Below, in pieces: positions 28,032-37,093 of a stretch of DNA of 64,000 bases. The position numbers and the translations under genes were made by a program. How positions within the stretch are numbered: position 1 is the stretch's first letter; each line of letters begins with the position of its first letter. This DNA comes from Pseudomonas sp. R5(2019) (lineage in GTDB: Bacteria > Pseudomonadota > Gammaproteobacteria > Pseudomonadales > Pseudomonadaceae), in contig NZ_JAAAMT010000006.1 of the NCBI RefSeq assembly GCF_009905435.1, forward strand, positions 1 through 64,000. Direction: 5' to 3'. A model generated the notes under the pieces. It saw only the letters and a program-made list of their open reading frames with translations, was not told the DNA's origin and made no database searches.

Positions 28032-28901
28032 ATGACCAATGCCGACTTGCCGTATTTCATCGGGTGCCCGTCCTGGAGCGAAAGCGCCTGGCGCGAGTAC
28101 CTGTACCCCGCAGATGCCAAACCCGCCGATTACCTGACTCTCTATAGCCAGGTGTTCAACGCCGTCGAAGGCAACACTACCTTTTACGCCAGCCCCGCGC
28201 CCGCCACCGTGCAGCGCTGGGCGGCGAGCATGCCCGAGCATTTTCGCTTCACCGCCAAGTTCCCTCGCGAAGTCAGCCATGGTGGTGACCTTGGCCAACA
28301 GGTGAGCGCCGCCGAAGACTTTATCGCGCTGCTCAAACCGCTGGGCGGGCGAGTTGCCCCGTTCTGGTTGCAACTGCCCGCCACCGTTGGCCCGCAGCAG
28401 CTTGGCCAACTGGTGGGGCTGCTGGACGCCCTGACCGTGCCGGTTGCGGTGGAGGTGCGCCATCCGGCGTTCTTCGCCAGGGGCGATGAAGAGCGCTTGC
28501 TCAACCGCCTGTTGCTCGATCGCGGTATCGAACGCATTTGCCTCGACCCGCGGGCACTGTTCAGTTGCACCTCGCAAGCGCCGTCGGTGCGCCACGCGCA
28601 AGCAAAAAAGCCGCGTGTGCCACCGCGCCCGGCCGCCTTCAGCCGATCCCCCCAAGTGCGGTTTATCGGCCACCCCGAGCTTGAGTGCAATGAGCCCTTT
28701 CTACTGCCCTGGCTGGACAAAATTGCGACCTGGATCGAAGAAGGGCGCACGCCCTATATCTTCCTGCACACCGCTGACAACCGCCTGGCCGCTGCCCTGG
28801 CGCAGCGTTTTCATCTACGGTTGATGGAACGATTGCCGGGCCTGCCGGCCTTGCCTGAACTGGACAGAGCGCCTGAGGTGCAACAGCTCGGGTTGCTTTG
28901 A
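28032..28901 (+). CDS. DUF72 (YecE-like) protein
   Basis: Cytoplasmic TIM-barrel protein of unknown function, 289 aa. The start is the ATG at 28032, which gives MTNADLPYFIGCPSWSESAW; a TTG three codons earlier is possible. Family features are the N-terminal FIGCPSW strand, the YSQVFNAVEGNTTFYASP segment, FRFTAKFPREVSH and VAVEVRHPAFF. It ends 32 bases before the small gene at 28934. Confidence 0.85.
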   Translation: MTNADLPYFIGCPSWSESAWREYLYPADAKPADYLTLYSQVFNAVEGNTTFYASPAPATVQRWAASMPEHFRFTAKFPREVSHGGDLGQQVSAAEDFIALLKPLGGRVAPFWLQLPATVGPQQLGQLVGLLDALTVPVAVEVRHPAFFARGDEERLLNRLLLDRGIERICLDPRALFSCTSQAPSVRHAQAKKPRVPPRPAAFSRSPQVRFIGHPELECNEPFLLPWLDKIATWIEEGRTPYIFLHTADNRLAAALAQRFHLRLMERLPGLPALPELDRAPEVQQLGLL

Positions 28902-28933
28902 ATCCTGTCGGCCGATTCCAGGGGAGTATGACG

Positions 28934-29056
28934 ATGGATGTGCAAACCCTCAGAGCAGACCTGGACGACATCCGTCGCCTGCAAGCCTTTGCCGAGGCGG
29001 GCGCCGATGTCTTGTATGGGCCGTTCGCCCAGCTCAATGCCAAGTTCAAGGGCTGA
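28934..29056 (+). CDS. 40-residue small protein
   Basis: Small frame of 40 codons, MDVQTLRADLDDIRRLQAFA and then EAGADVLYGPFAQLNAKFKG. The ribosome site GGGGAG at 28921-28926 lies seven bases before the ATG at 28934; an ATG at 28928 is too close to it. Its stop overlaps the start of the extensin-like gene (TGATG), which supports real translation and coupling. It is mostly helical, without a signal peptide. Function unknown. Confidence 0.6.
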   Translation: MDVQTLRADLDDIRRLQAFAEAGADVLYGPFAQLNAKFKG

Positions 29057-29760
29057 TGCTCATGGGCGCCGTGCTGCGCCGCAGCCTGTTGCTGGTGCTG
29101 TTGGCAGGTTCGGGCTGGCTGATCTGGAATACCGGCTGGCGCCTGCCGGATGCATGGAACCCCTGGGCGCCGCTGGATACTGCGGCGCCCCCCAACCTGT
29201 TGACTGGCTTCAAGCTGGGGCGCCTTAAAGACAACCTTAAGCTGTGCGAACAGGTGCTCGGCACCTCCTCGCTGCGCTATACCCGTCAAGCCGATTCCGC
29301 CGCCAATGCCGCCTGCCCACTGACCAACATTCTGCGCGTGCAGGGCTCACAGGTCCGCTTGAACAGCAGCTTTCTGGCCAGCTGCCCGCTGGCTGTCGCG
29401 TTTGTGATGTTCGAGCGCCATGCCTTGCAGCCAGCGGCGCAATCGGTGTTTGGCAAAGCGGTAACCCAGGTCGATCATTTGGGCAGTTTTGCCTGTCGCA
29501 ACGTCTATAACCGCGCTGACGGGCGTCGAAGTCAGCATGCAACGGCCAATGCCCTGGATATCGCAGGCTTTCGGCTGGCGGACGGGCGCCGAATCAGTGT
29601 GGCGCGGGATTGGAGCAAAGAAGGGGCTGATGCGGATTTTCTTCGCCAGGTTCACGAGGGTGCCTGCAAACACTTCAAAACGGTCCTGGGGCCCGAGTAC
29701 AACGCGTCCCATCGGGACCACTTTCATCTGGACATGGGCGCCTGGTCGGCGTGCCGCTAA
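29056..29760 (+). CDS. extensin-like C-terminal domain protein
   Basis: Envelope protein of the extensin-like family, 234 aa. An uncleaved N-terminal membrane anchor at about residues 8-25 (LRRSLLLVLLAGSGWLIWN) puts the domain in the periplasm. The family core shows CRNVYNRADGRRSQHATANA and DIAGFRLADG, and the C-terminal HRDHFHLDMG. The His/Asp pattern is like that of the D-Ala-D-Ala carboxypeptidase/LAS metal sites, so a peptidoglycan or carbohydrate role is plausible but unproven. Cysteines at about residues 54, 77, 105, 147 and 210 may form disulphides. Confidence 0.82.
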   Translation: MLMGAVLRRSLLLVLLAGSGWLIWNTGWRLPDAWNPWAPLDTAAPPNLLTGFKLGRLKDNLKLCEQVLGTSSLRYTRQADSAANAACPLTNILRVQGSQVRLNSSFLASCPLAVAFVMFERHALQPAAQSVFGKAVTQVDHLGSFACRNVYNRADGRRSQHATANALDIAGFRLADGRRISVARDWSKEGADADFLRQVHEGACKHFKTVLGPEYNASHRDHFHLDMGAWSACR

Positions 29761-29767
29761 GGCGAGG

Positions 29768-30382
29768 TCAGGCAGCCAGCCGCACGTTCTGCAAGACCAC
29801 CGGGCTGACCCAGCGGGTGTCAAAGTCCAGATGGCGCTGCTGCTGGTCGAGGGTCGCTTCGTCGTAAGGTTCGGCGGCGTTGTCGAGCAGGTCCGCCTCG
29901 AATTCGGCGATGGGCAGGCGCAGCGGGCGTGATTGTGGTGCCGGGCCGGGCTCGGGGATCGGCTCACCAAAGCTCATGACGATGGGGCGGCGCCAGCTGA
30001 TGTCGAACTCAAGGTTCTTTTGCTGGGCGATCAATTCATCAATGGGGAAGGGTGGGGCGGGCTTGTCCAGCAGGTCCAGCTCGAACTCGGCGATCGGCAG
30101 GAACAGTGGCTCGGGCGGGTTCAAGTCAGTGTCTTTCACAGCGCACAGGCGCTGGGAGATGATCTGTGCCAGGACTTCGCTGCCGGTAATCGGCTCGCCG
30201 CTGCTGGCATCCACTTCACTGGCCAGGGCCGGAAACTGCACATCACCCTGTTGCTCGGCCAGCGCGCGGGCAAAGAAATCCTGCCAGAGCTGGCTGACGC
30301 CGCCCAGGGTCTGGATATTCTGAGCGCTGTAGCTGTCGACCGGCGACAGGTAACCTGGCGATAGGGACGTAATGTCGATCAT
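29768..30382 (-). CDS. hypothetical protein with a 42-residue internal repeat
   Basis: It is 204 aa, ATG start at 30382, no signal peptide. The C-terminal half is two tandem copies: residues 93-135 begin LFLPIAEFELDLLDK and contain QQKNLEFDISWRRP; residues 154-195 begin LRLPIAEFEADLLDN and contain QQRHLDFDTRWVSP. A Pro-rich linker (EPIPEPGPAPQ-like) separates them. The N-terminal 60 residues are unrelated. I recognise no family. It is convergent with the extensin-like gene and divergent from rsmJ. Confidence 0.65.
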   Translation of the reverse strand: MIDITSLSPGYLSPVDSYSAQNIQTLGGVSQLWQDFFARALAEQQGDVQFPALASEVDASSGEPITGSEVLAQIISQRLCAVKDTDLNPPEPLFLPIAEFELDLLDKPAPPFPIDELIAQQKNLEFDISWRRPIVMSFGEPIPEPGPAPQSRPLRLPIAEFEADLLDNAAEPYDEATLDQQQRHLDFDTRWVSPVVLQNVRLAA

Positions 30383-30474
30383 GGCAGTCGCAGAGCCCCG
30401 GCTCTGGCAAAATGGCGATTACTGGGTTTATCGGCCGCATGTGCCGATCATTTAATGGTTGAGTGTAGAAATTC

Positions 30475-31269
30475 ATGGTTGAGCAAGCAGCGGGCTGTCG
30501 TATTCGTGTCGAGGCCCTGGTCCCGGCGTGTCAGGCGCAGGCCGAAGAGTGGGCTGCGCGCCTCGGGTTGCCGTTGCAGGACGCTGACGCGGAGTTTGCC
30601 GTGCAAGTCGGTGAACACGGTTTGCAGGTCCAGCAACTCGGTCCGCAAGCGCCGGGCCCTGTGCGGGTGGACTTTGTCGAAGGGGCGGCGGCCCATCGGC
30701 GGTTGTTCGGCGGCGGCAGCGGGCAGATGATCGCCAAGGCGGTTGGGGTCGCACCGGGCGTGCGCCCGCGCGTGCTCGATGCCACCGCGGGGCTTGGCAA
30801 GGACGCTTTCGTGCTGGCAAGCCTGGGCTGTGAGATGAGCCTGATCGAGCGTCAGCCGCTGGTCGCCGCCTTGCTGGAAGACGGTCTGGCGCGGGCGCGG
30901 GACGACCTGGAGGTTGGCGCCATTGTTGCGCGGATGCGCCTGCTGACCGGCAACTCCATCGACCGCATCCGCCGTTGGGAAGGCGAGGCGCCGCAGGTCA
31001 TTTACCTGGACCCGATGTTCCCGCACCGGGACAAAAGCGCCCTGGTGAAAAAGGAAATGCGGGTCTTCCGTCCGCTGGTCGGCGATGACCTGGACGCCCC
31101 GGCCTTGCTGGAAGCGGCACTGGCACTGGCCAGCCACCGGGTGGTGGTCAAGCGCCCGCGCAAGGCACCGTGCATCGAGGGGCCCAAGCCCAGCCACAGC
31201 CTGGAAGGCAAGTCGAGCCGTTACGACATCTACCCGAAAAAAGCCCTCAAGGCCGATAAGCCCGCATAA
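30475..31269 (+). CDS. rsmJ: 16S rRNA (guanine(1516)-N(2))-methyltransferase
   Basis: SAM-dependent enzyme that methylates G1516 of 16S rRNA (former DUF548/YhiQ). It is 264 aa, ATG start. The SAM site is [19 protein letters not shown] and the catalytic motif is [17 protein letters not shown], the DPMFP form typical of RsmJ. The C-terminal region has [14 protein letters not shown], a family block. It ends convergent and overlapping by 23 bases with the TetR gene on the other strand. Confidence 0.93.
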   Translation: MVEQAAGCRIRVEALVPACQAQAEEWAARLGLPLQDADAEFAVQVGEHGLQVQQLGPQAPGPVRVDFVEGAAAHRRLFGGGSGQMIAKAVGVAPGVRPRVLDATAGLGKDAFVLASLGCEMSLIERQPLVAALLEDGLARARDDLEVGAIVARMRLLTGNSIDRIRRWEGEAPQVIYLDPMFPHRDKSALVKKEMRVFRPLVGDDLDAPALLEAALALASHRVVVKRPRKAPCIEGPKPSHSLEGKSSRYDIYPKKALKADKPA

Positions 31270-31882
31270 ACAGCGCCACCACTTCCTGCACATGGGCCTC
31301 GGCCGTTGTGGCGTCCGGGGCCTCGGCGTAACCGAGCAGCAGACGGAAGTTGGCCGCGCCCTTGAGCAGGCAGAAAAAGTGCTCGGCGGCGTGGCGCGGC
31401 AGGTCGATGCGCAGCTCGCCGCGGGCATCGATGCGCTTGAGCAGCCCCTCCATCTCGTGCAGCACCCGCTGCGGGCCGGCTTCGAAAAAAATCTGGCTCA
31501 GGCGCGGGTCCTGGCTGCCCAGGGCCATGATCAAGCGGTGCAGTTTGATCGACTCGTTGCCGTTGATCAGCGCCTGAAAGCCTCGGCCGATGGTCGTCAA
31601 GACCGTCTCGATGGGCGCGCCGTCGGGCAGCTCGAAAAACAACTCGGGCAACTGCGCCTGGCACGTGGCGATCACTGCCGAAGAACACAGCGTCTCCTTA
31701 TCGGTGAAGTGGCTGTAAACCGTCAATTTTGAAACACCCGCCGCAGCGGCGACAGCATCCATGCTGGTGTTGGCGTAACCGTTACTCAAAAACAGATCAC
31801 GGGCGGCCTCGAGGATGGCCTGGCGCTTGGCCAGATCCTTGGGGCGGCCCGGGCCTGCCTGGATAGCTGGATCGTTTGGCAT
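31247..31882 (-). CDS. TetR-family repressor of the adjacent RND pump (MexL-like)
   Basis: It is 211 aa from the ATG at 31882. The HTH is near residues 15-60: [20 protein letters not shown] and [17 protein letters not shown]. The C-terminal domain ([23 protein letters not shown] end) belongs to the AcrR/MexL-like subgroup with the TetR_C_7-type region. It is divergent from the efflux genes, and a perfect inverted repeat lies between them, so it most likely represses the pump. Its 3' end overlaps rsmJ on the other strand. Confidence 0.85.
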   Translation of the reverse strand: MPNDPAIQAGPGRPKDLAKRQAILEAARDLFLSNGYANTSMDAVAAAAGVSKLTVYSHFTDKETLCSSAVIATCQAQLPELFFELPDGAPIETVLTTIGRGFQALINGNESIKLHRLIMALGSQDPRLSQIFFEAGPQRVLHEMEGLLKRIDARGELRIDLPRHAAEHFFCLLKGAANFRLLLGYAEAPDATTAEAHVQEVVALFMRAYRP

Positions 31883-31989
31883 GGCTGGATGTGCACAGTG
31901 GTTTGAAACAATTGGACATCTTACATCGCCCGGCAGTTGCAGGGCATTGCCTGATCTGGACGCTTCCGTGTCTGGCGGCGCTGGATTAG

Positions 31990-32005
31990 TATACTGACCA
32001 GTATA
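31990..32005. promoter_or_regulatory. candidate TetR operator
   Basis: Perfect inverted repeat TATACTG-AC-CAGTATA, in the divergent gap between the TetR gene (start 31882) and the membrane fusion gene (start 32043). It also contains TATACT and TATAAA -10-like boxes, so binding would block polymerase directly. Confidence 0.7.
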
Positions 32006-32042
32006 AAAATTCCAGACCCCTTCTCGCGAAAGGTCAATCATC

Positions 32043-33143
32043 ATGTTGCGCCATGCCTTGCCCCTCGCTTTGCCACTGTCCCTGGCCCTCTTGCTTGGCG
32101 CCTGTGGCCAGGAACCGACGGCCCAAGCCACCCTGCGCCCGGCGCTGGTGGTGCAACCCGAGCCTGCCACTGCCGTGGTCGACAGCTACCCCGGCGAGGT
32201 GCATGCGCGCTTCGAGCCGGCACTGGCGTTTCGCATCGGCGGCAAGGTCAGCCGCCGCTGGGTCGAAGAGGGCGACCGCGTGAAGGCGGAGCAGCCGCTG
32301 GCCGAGCTCGACCCGCAAGACGTGCGCCTGCAACTGGAAGCCTCCCGCGCCCAAGTGGCCGCCGCCGAAGCCAACCTGAACCTGGTACGTGCCGAGCGTG
32401 ATCGCTACAAGACGCTGATGGACCGGCAAATGGTCAGCAAATCCCAATACGACAACGCCGAAAATCTCTTCCGTTCCGGTCAGGCGCGGCTCAAACAGAT
32501 CCGCGCCGAGTTCGACGTGGCGCGCAATCAGGCCGGCTATGCGGTGTTGCGTGCCCCGGCCGATGGTGTGGTCGCGCGCCGACTGGTCGAAGTCGGCCAA
32601 GTCGTCTCGGCGGGGCAAACGGTCTTTAGCCTGGCTGCCGATGGCGAGCGTGAAGTCTCGATCAGTCTGCCGGAGCAGAACTTCGGCCGCTTCAAGGTCG
32701 GCCAGCCGGTGTCGGTCGAGTTGTGGTCGCAACCGGATGCCCGTTTCAACGGCCATATCCGAGAATTGTCGCCGTCGGCAGACCCGCGTTCGCGCACGTT
32801 TGCCGCCCGCATCGCCTTTACGGCCGGCAAGATCCCGGCGGAGCTGGGGCAGAGTGCCCGGGTGTTCATCCAGGGCGCCGCCGAGGTACCGCTGTCGGTG
32901 CCCCTTTCGGCGCTGACCGCCGAAAACGGCGTGACCTACGTCTGGCGCGTCGATGCCCACGACACCCTCAAACGCACCCCGGTCAGGGTTGGGCCTTTCG
33001 GCGAAACCAGCGTGCCGGTGCTCGAAGGCCTGAATGCCTCGGACTGGGTGGTGGCAGCCGGCGGCCATGTGCTGCATGAAGGGCAACAGATACGGCCGGT
33101 GGACCGGACCAATCGTGTGGTGAATGTAGCGGCCAAGGAGTAG
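32043..33143 (+). CDS. RND efflux periplasmic adaptor (MexJ-like lipoprotein)
   Basis: Membrane fusion protein that links the inner-membrane pump to an outer-membrane channel. It is 366 aa with lipobox LLLGAC (C21), so it is anchored by lipid. Lipoyl/barrel-sandwich halves are at about 55-100 and 170-205 (ALAFRIGGKVSRRWVEEGDR, VLRAPADGVVARRLVEVGQV), flanking a helical hairpin at about 95-165. A beta-barrel domain follows. No outer-membrane channel gene is nearby, as with mexJK, which borrows OprM in P. aeruginosa. Confidence 0.87.
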   Translation: MLRHALPLALPLSLALLLGACGQEPTAQATLRPALVVQPEPATAVVDSYPGEVHARFEPALAFRIGGKVSRRWVEEGDRVKAEQPLAELDPQDVRLQLEASRAQVAAAEANLNLVRAERDRYKTLMDRQMVSKSQYDNAENLFRSGQARLKQIRAEFDVARNQAGYAVLRAPADGVVARRLVEVGQVVSAGQTVFSLAADGEREVSISLPEQNFGRFKVGQPVSVELWSQPDARFNGHIRELSPSADPRSRTFAARIAFTAGKIPAELGQSARVFIQGAAEVPLSVPLSALTAENGVTYVWRVDAHDTLKRTPVRVGPFGETSVPVLEGLNASDWVVAAGGHVLHEGQQIRPVDRTNRVVNVAAKE

Positions 33144-33148
33144 GTCCG

Positions 33149-36100
33149 ATGGGTTTCAACCTTTCCGCATGGGCGTTGCGCAATCGCCAGATCGTCCTGT
33201 TCCTGATGCTGTTGCTGGCGATCGTTGGCGCTCTTTCCTACACCAAGTTGGGGCAGAGCGAAGACCCGCCGTTCACCTTCAAGGCCATGGTGATCCGCAC
33301 CAATTGGCCGGGGGCGAGTGCCGAGGAAGTCTCGCGCCAGGTGACCGAGCGCATCGAGAAAAAACTGATGGAAACCGGCGAGTACGACAAGATCGTCTCG
33401 TTCTCGCGCCCAGGCGAATCGCAGGTCACCTTTATTGCCCGCGACTCCATGCACTCCAATGAAATCCCCGAGCTCTGGTATCAGGTTCGCAAGAAGGTCA
33501 GCGACATTCGCCATACCTTGCCGCCAGGCGTTCAGGGGCCATTTTTCAATGATGAATTCGGCACCACGTTCGGCAATATCTATGCGTTGAGCGGCGAAGG
33601 CTTCGACTACGCCGTGCTCAAGGATTACGCCGACCGCATCCAGATCCAGCTGCAACGGGTCAAGGACGTGAGCAAGGTCGAGCTGCTCGGCCTGCAGGAT
33701 GAAAAGATCTGGATCGAGCTCTCCAACGTCAAGCTGGCGACCCTCGGGCTGCCGTTGGCGGCGGTGCAGCAGGCATTGGAAGAGCAGAACGCAGTCAGCA
33801 ACGCCGGCTTCTTCGAAACCCCAAGCGAACGCTTGCAGTTACGCGTGACCGGGCGCTTCCAGACGGTGGAGCAAATTCAGGATTTCCCGATCCGGGTCGA
33901 CGACCGCACCTTTCGCATTGGCGATGTGGCGCAAGTCCGGCGTGGCTTCAATGACCCGCCCGCGCCGCGCATGCGCTTTATGGGGGAAGACGCCATTGGC
34001 CTGGCGGTGTCCATGAAGCCCGGTGGCGATATTCTGATATTGGGCAAGGCGCTGGAAACCGAGTTCGCCCGCATCAGCCAGAGCCTGCCGGCCGGCATGC
34101 AACTACGCAAGGTGTCCGACCAGCCGGCGGCGGTGAAAACCGGCGTGGGCGAGTTCGTTCGGGTGCTGGTCGAGGCATTGGCGATCGTGCTACTGGTGAG
34201 TTTCTTCTCACTGGGCCTGCGCACCGGCCTGGTGGTCGCGCTGGCGATTCCGCTGGTACTGGCGATGACCTTTGCGACCATGTACTACCTGGGGATCGGA
34301 CTGCACAAGATCTCCCTCGGCGCGCTGGTGCTGGCGCTTGGCTTGCTGGTCGACGATGCGATCATTGCCGTGGAAATGATGGCGATCAAAATGGAGCAGG
34401 GCTTCGATCGCTTCAAGGCAGCCAGCTATGCCTGGACCAGCACCGCCTTCCCGATGCTGACCGGCACCCTGATCACCGCGGCGGGCTTCTTGCCGATAGC
34501 CACCGCGCAGTCCGGCACCGGCGAATACACCCGCTCGATTTTCCAGGTGGTGACCATCGCCTTGTTGGCCTCCTGGGTCGCGGCAGTGGTGTTCGTGCCT
34601 TACATGGGCGAGCGATTGCTGCCGGATCTGGCGAAATTGCATGCGGCCAAGCACGGGAAGAATGCTCATGACCCTTACAGCACGCCGTTTTATCAGCGCG
34701 TGCGGCGGCTGGTGGAGTGGTGCGTCAGCCGACGCAAGACCGTGATCGTGTTGACCATCGCCCTGTTTATCGGCTCGGTGGCGCTGTTCCGCTTTGTGCC
34801 GCAGCAGTTCTTTCCGGCCTCGGGGCGCCTGGAGCTGATGGTCGACTTGAAGCTGGCCGAGGGCGTTTCGCTGAGCAATACCGCTGAACAGGTCAAGCAG
34901 CTGGAGGCGTTGCTCAAGGAGCATGCCGGTATCGACAACTACGTGGCCTATGTCGGCACCGGCTCGCCGCGTTTTTACCTGCCACTGGACCAGCAGCTGC
35001 CGGCCGCGGGCTTCGCTCAGTTCGTGGTGTTGGCCAAGACCATTGAAGACCGCGAGGAACTGCGGAGCTGGTTGATTGAAACCCTCAACGAACGCTTCCC
35101 GGATGTGCGCACCCGCGTCACGCGCCTGGAGAACGGCCCGCCGGTCGGCTATCCGATGCAGTTCCGGGTGACCGGCGAGCACATCGAAGAAGTCCGCGCG
35201 CTGGCGCGCAAGGTGGCGGCCAAGGTGCGCGAGAACCCGCATGTGGTCAATGTGCACCTGGACTGGGAGGAGCCAAGCAAGGTTATCTACCTGAATGTCG
35301 ACCAGGACCGGGCGCGTGCCCTGGGCGTGAGTACCGCGAACCTGTCGCGCTTCCTGCAAAGCGCGCTGACCGGCGCAAGCGTCAGCCAGTACCGTGAAGA
35401 CAATGAGCTGATCGAAATCCTTTTGCGCGGCACCGAGCAAGAACGCACCGAACTGTCGAGCCTGCCCAGCCTCGCGGTGCCGACCGACAGTGGCCAGAGC
35501 GTGGCGCTGTCCCAGGTGGCGACCCTTGAGTACGGGTTCGAGGAAGGCATTATCTGGCACCGCAACCGCCTGCCTAACGTGACGGTGCGAGCCGACATCT
35601 ATGGCAAGGAGCAACCGGCCACCCTGGTGCAGCAGATTCTGCCGACGCTGGACGGTGTGCGGGCCGAGTTGCCCCAGGGTTATCTGTTGGAAGTGGGTGG
35701 CACGATCGAGGATTCGGCTCGCGGGCAGAATTCGGTGAAGGCGGGTGTGCCGCTGTTTATCGTGGTGGTGCTGACACTGCTGATGCTGCAATTGCGCAGC
35801 TTCTCGCGCACAGCGATGGTGTTTCTGACGGCGCCGCTGGGGTTGATCGGGGTGACCTTGTTCCTGCTGGTGTTCCGTCAGCCATTCGGCTTCGTGGCCA
35901 TGCTCGGGACCATCGCCTTGTCCGGGATGATCATGCGCAATTCGGTCATCCTGGTAGACCAGATCGAGCAGGACATTGCGGCGGGGCTGGACCGTTGGCA
36001 GGCGATTATCGAGGCGACGGTACGCCGTTTCCGCCCGATCGTACTGACTGCGCTGGCGGCGGTGCTGGCGATGATCCCGCTGTCGCGCAGCGTCTTCTTC

Positions 36101-36211
36101 GGGCCGATGGCGGTGGCGATCATGGGCGGGTTGATCGTGGCGACAGCGTTGACGCTGCTGTTCTTGCCGGCGCTGTATGCGGCGTGGTTCAGAGTCCGTA
36201 AAACCGTTTGA
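33149..36211 (+). CDS. RND efflux transporter (MexK-like)
   Basis: Proton-driven inner-membrane pump, 1020 aa with 12 helices and two large periplasmic loops. The start is ATG behind AAGGAG, five bases after the adaptor stop. TM4 has the proton-relay acidic pair in LALGLLVDDAIIAVEMM, and TM4-5 and TM10-11 segments such as MLGTIALSGMIMRNSVILVD are typical. It is closest in layout to the MexK/TriC and VexF type rather than to MexB, which is about 1046 aa. Substrates cannot be told from sequence; triclosan and erythromycin are the known MexJK substrates. Confidence 0.9.
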   Translation: MGFNLSAWALRNRQIVLFLMLLLAIVGALSYTKLGQSEDPPFTFKAMVIRTNWPGASAEEVSRQVTERIEKKLMETGEYDKIVSFSRPGESQVTFIARDSMHSNEIPELWYQVRKKVSDIRHTLPPGVQGPFFNDEFGTTFGNIYALSGEGFDYAVLKDYADRIQIQLQRVKDVSKVELLGLQDEKIWIELSNVKLATLGLPLAAVQQALEEQNAVSNAGFFETPSERLQLRVTGRFQTVEQIQDFPIRVDDRTFRIGDVAQVRRGFNDPPAPRMRFMGEDAIGLAVSMKPGGDILILGKALETEFARISQSLPAGMQLRKVSDQPAAVKTGVGEFVRVLVEALAIVLLVSFFSLGLRTGLVVALAIPLVLAMTFATMYYLGIGLHKISLGALVLALGLLVDDAIIAVEMMAIKMEQGFDRFKAASYAWTSTAFPMLTGTLITAAGFLPIATAQSGTGEYTRSIFQVVTIALLASWVAAVVFVPYMGERLLPDLAKLHAAKHGKNAHDPYSTPFYQRVRRLVEWCVSRRKTVIVLTIALFIGSVALFRFVPQQFFPASGRLELMVDLKLAEGVSLSNTAEQVKQLEALLKEHAGIDNYVAYVGTGSPRFYLPLDQQLPAAGFAQFVVLAKTIEDREELRSWLIETLNERFPDVRTRVTRLENGPPVGYPMQFRVTGEHIEEVRALARKVAAKVRENPHVVNVHLDWEEPSKVIYLNVDQDRARALGVSTANLSRFLQSALTGASVSQYREDNELIEILLRGTEQERTELSSLPSLAVPTDSGQSVALSQVATLEYGFEEGIIWHRNRLPNVTVRADIYGKEQPATLVQQILPTLDGVRAELPQGYLLEVGGTIEDSARGQNSVKAGVPLFIVVVLTLLMLQLRSFSRTAMVFLTAPLGLIGVTLFLLVFRQPFGFVAMLGTIALSGMIMRNSVILVDQIEQDIAAGLDRWQAIIEATVRRFRPIVLTALAAVLAMIPLSRSVFFGPMAVAIMGGLIVATALTLLFLPALYAAWFRVRKTV

Positions 36212-36241
36212 ACCGTGGGCCGCAAAGGTTCCCAAGGCCCT

Positions 36242-36346
36242 GTGTGGGAGCGGATTTGTGGTAGCGTATTTATCCGCGAATAGCTTCACCGCGGTGTTTC
36301 AGGCCCACAGCGGTGAAGCTATTCGCGGATAAATCCGCTCCCACAT
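36242..36346. repeat. REPIN with a 14-bp duplication in one arm
   Basis: Two inverted units with core GAGCGGATTTATCCGCG lie between convergent genes. The left arm is interrupted: GTGGGAGCGGATTT is followed by GTGGTAGCGTATTT, a copy with two changes, before ATCCGCG. The right arm is intact. The stems extend to AATAGCTTCACCGC and its complement. Confidence 0.85.
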
Positions 36347-36370
36347 CAGGTCTGTCGTCAGCCTCAGGTT

Positions 36371-37060
36371 TTAGAGCGCCCCAAACACCTTCTTGGCCAA
36401 ACTGGTCGCCGCCGCCGCCGGGTTTTCCCGGATGGCCGCTTCCTGTTTGCCAATCATCTCGAACAGGCCATTGAGTGCCTGTTCCGTCACATATCCCTCG
36501 ACGTTGGCATTCTTGGCATCCAGCACGCCCAGCGTCGCGGCCTGGCCGGCGAAGCTGTTGTACTGCTGGGCCAGCCCGACCTGATCGGTGGCCTGCTTGA
36601 CGATCGGCAGGAACTTGACGCGGATCTGTTCGCGGCTGGTCTTGCTCAGGTACTCGGTGGCCGACTCTTTGCCACCGCTGAGAATGCCCTTGGCGTCTTC
36701 AACCGACATCTTCTTCACCGCCTCCACCAGCAGCGCCTGGGCCTGCGGTACGGCCGCTTCGGCGGCCTTGTTCATGCTTGCTTCCAGCTGGTCGACCTGG
36801 GCACCCATGCCGAATTTCTTCATGGCCTTGGCCGCCTTGCCGAGATTACCCGGCAGCTCGATGCGCACATCAGGGTTGTTGCTGAAACCACCGGGCGCCC
36901 CCAGTTGCTTGACGGCGACTTGTGCGCCCTGGGTCAAGGCATCCTTGAGACCGCCGGTGGCGTCCGTTTGCGACAGGTCGTTGAGCGAGAGGGCCAGAGC
37001 GTTGGCCGAGATCAACAGACCAGCGCACAGACCGGCAATGGAGAGGGAACGACGGAGCAT
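36371..37060 (-). CDS. DUF4197 secreted protein
   Basis: Exported helical protein of unknown function, 229 aa from the ATG at 37060 behind AAGGAAG. The signal peptide is about 23 residues, ending in ISANALALS. The family blocks are DATGGLKDALTQGAQVAVKQ near the mature N-terminus, DVRIELPGNLGKAAKAMKK, and the C-terminal ALNGLFEMIGKQEAAIRENP. The last residues AKKVFGAL are usual for the family. It is followed downstream by the REPIN and preceded on the same strand by the YbaY-like gene, 33 bases apart. Confidence 0.85.
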   Translation of the reverse strand: MLRRSLSIAGLCAGLLISANALALSLNDLSQTDATGGLKDALTQGAQVAVKQLGAPGGFSNNPDVRIELPGNLGKAAKAMKKFGMGAQVDQLEASMNKAAEAAVPQAQALLVEAVKKMSVEDAKGILSGGKESATEYLSKTSREQIRVKFLPIVKQATDQVGLAQQYNSFAGQAATLGVLDAKNANVEGYVTEQALNGLFEMIGKQEAAIRENPAAAATSLAKKVFGAL

Positions 37061-37093
37061 GGCAGCTTCCTTAAAGGGCAGGGGCATCGACAT

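Noticed and set aside
34208..36289. 693-codon open frame antisense to the RND pump
   Set aside because: Gln/His/Arg-rich shadow of a well supported transporter gene.
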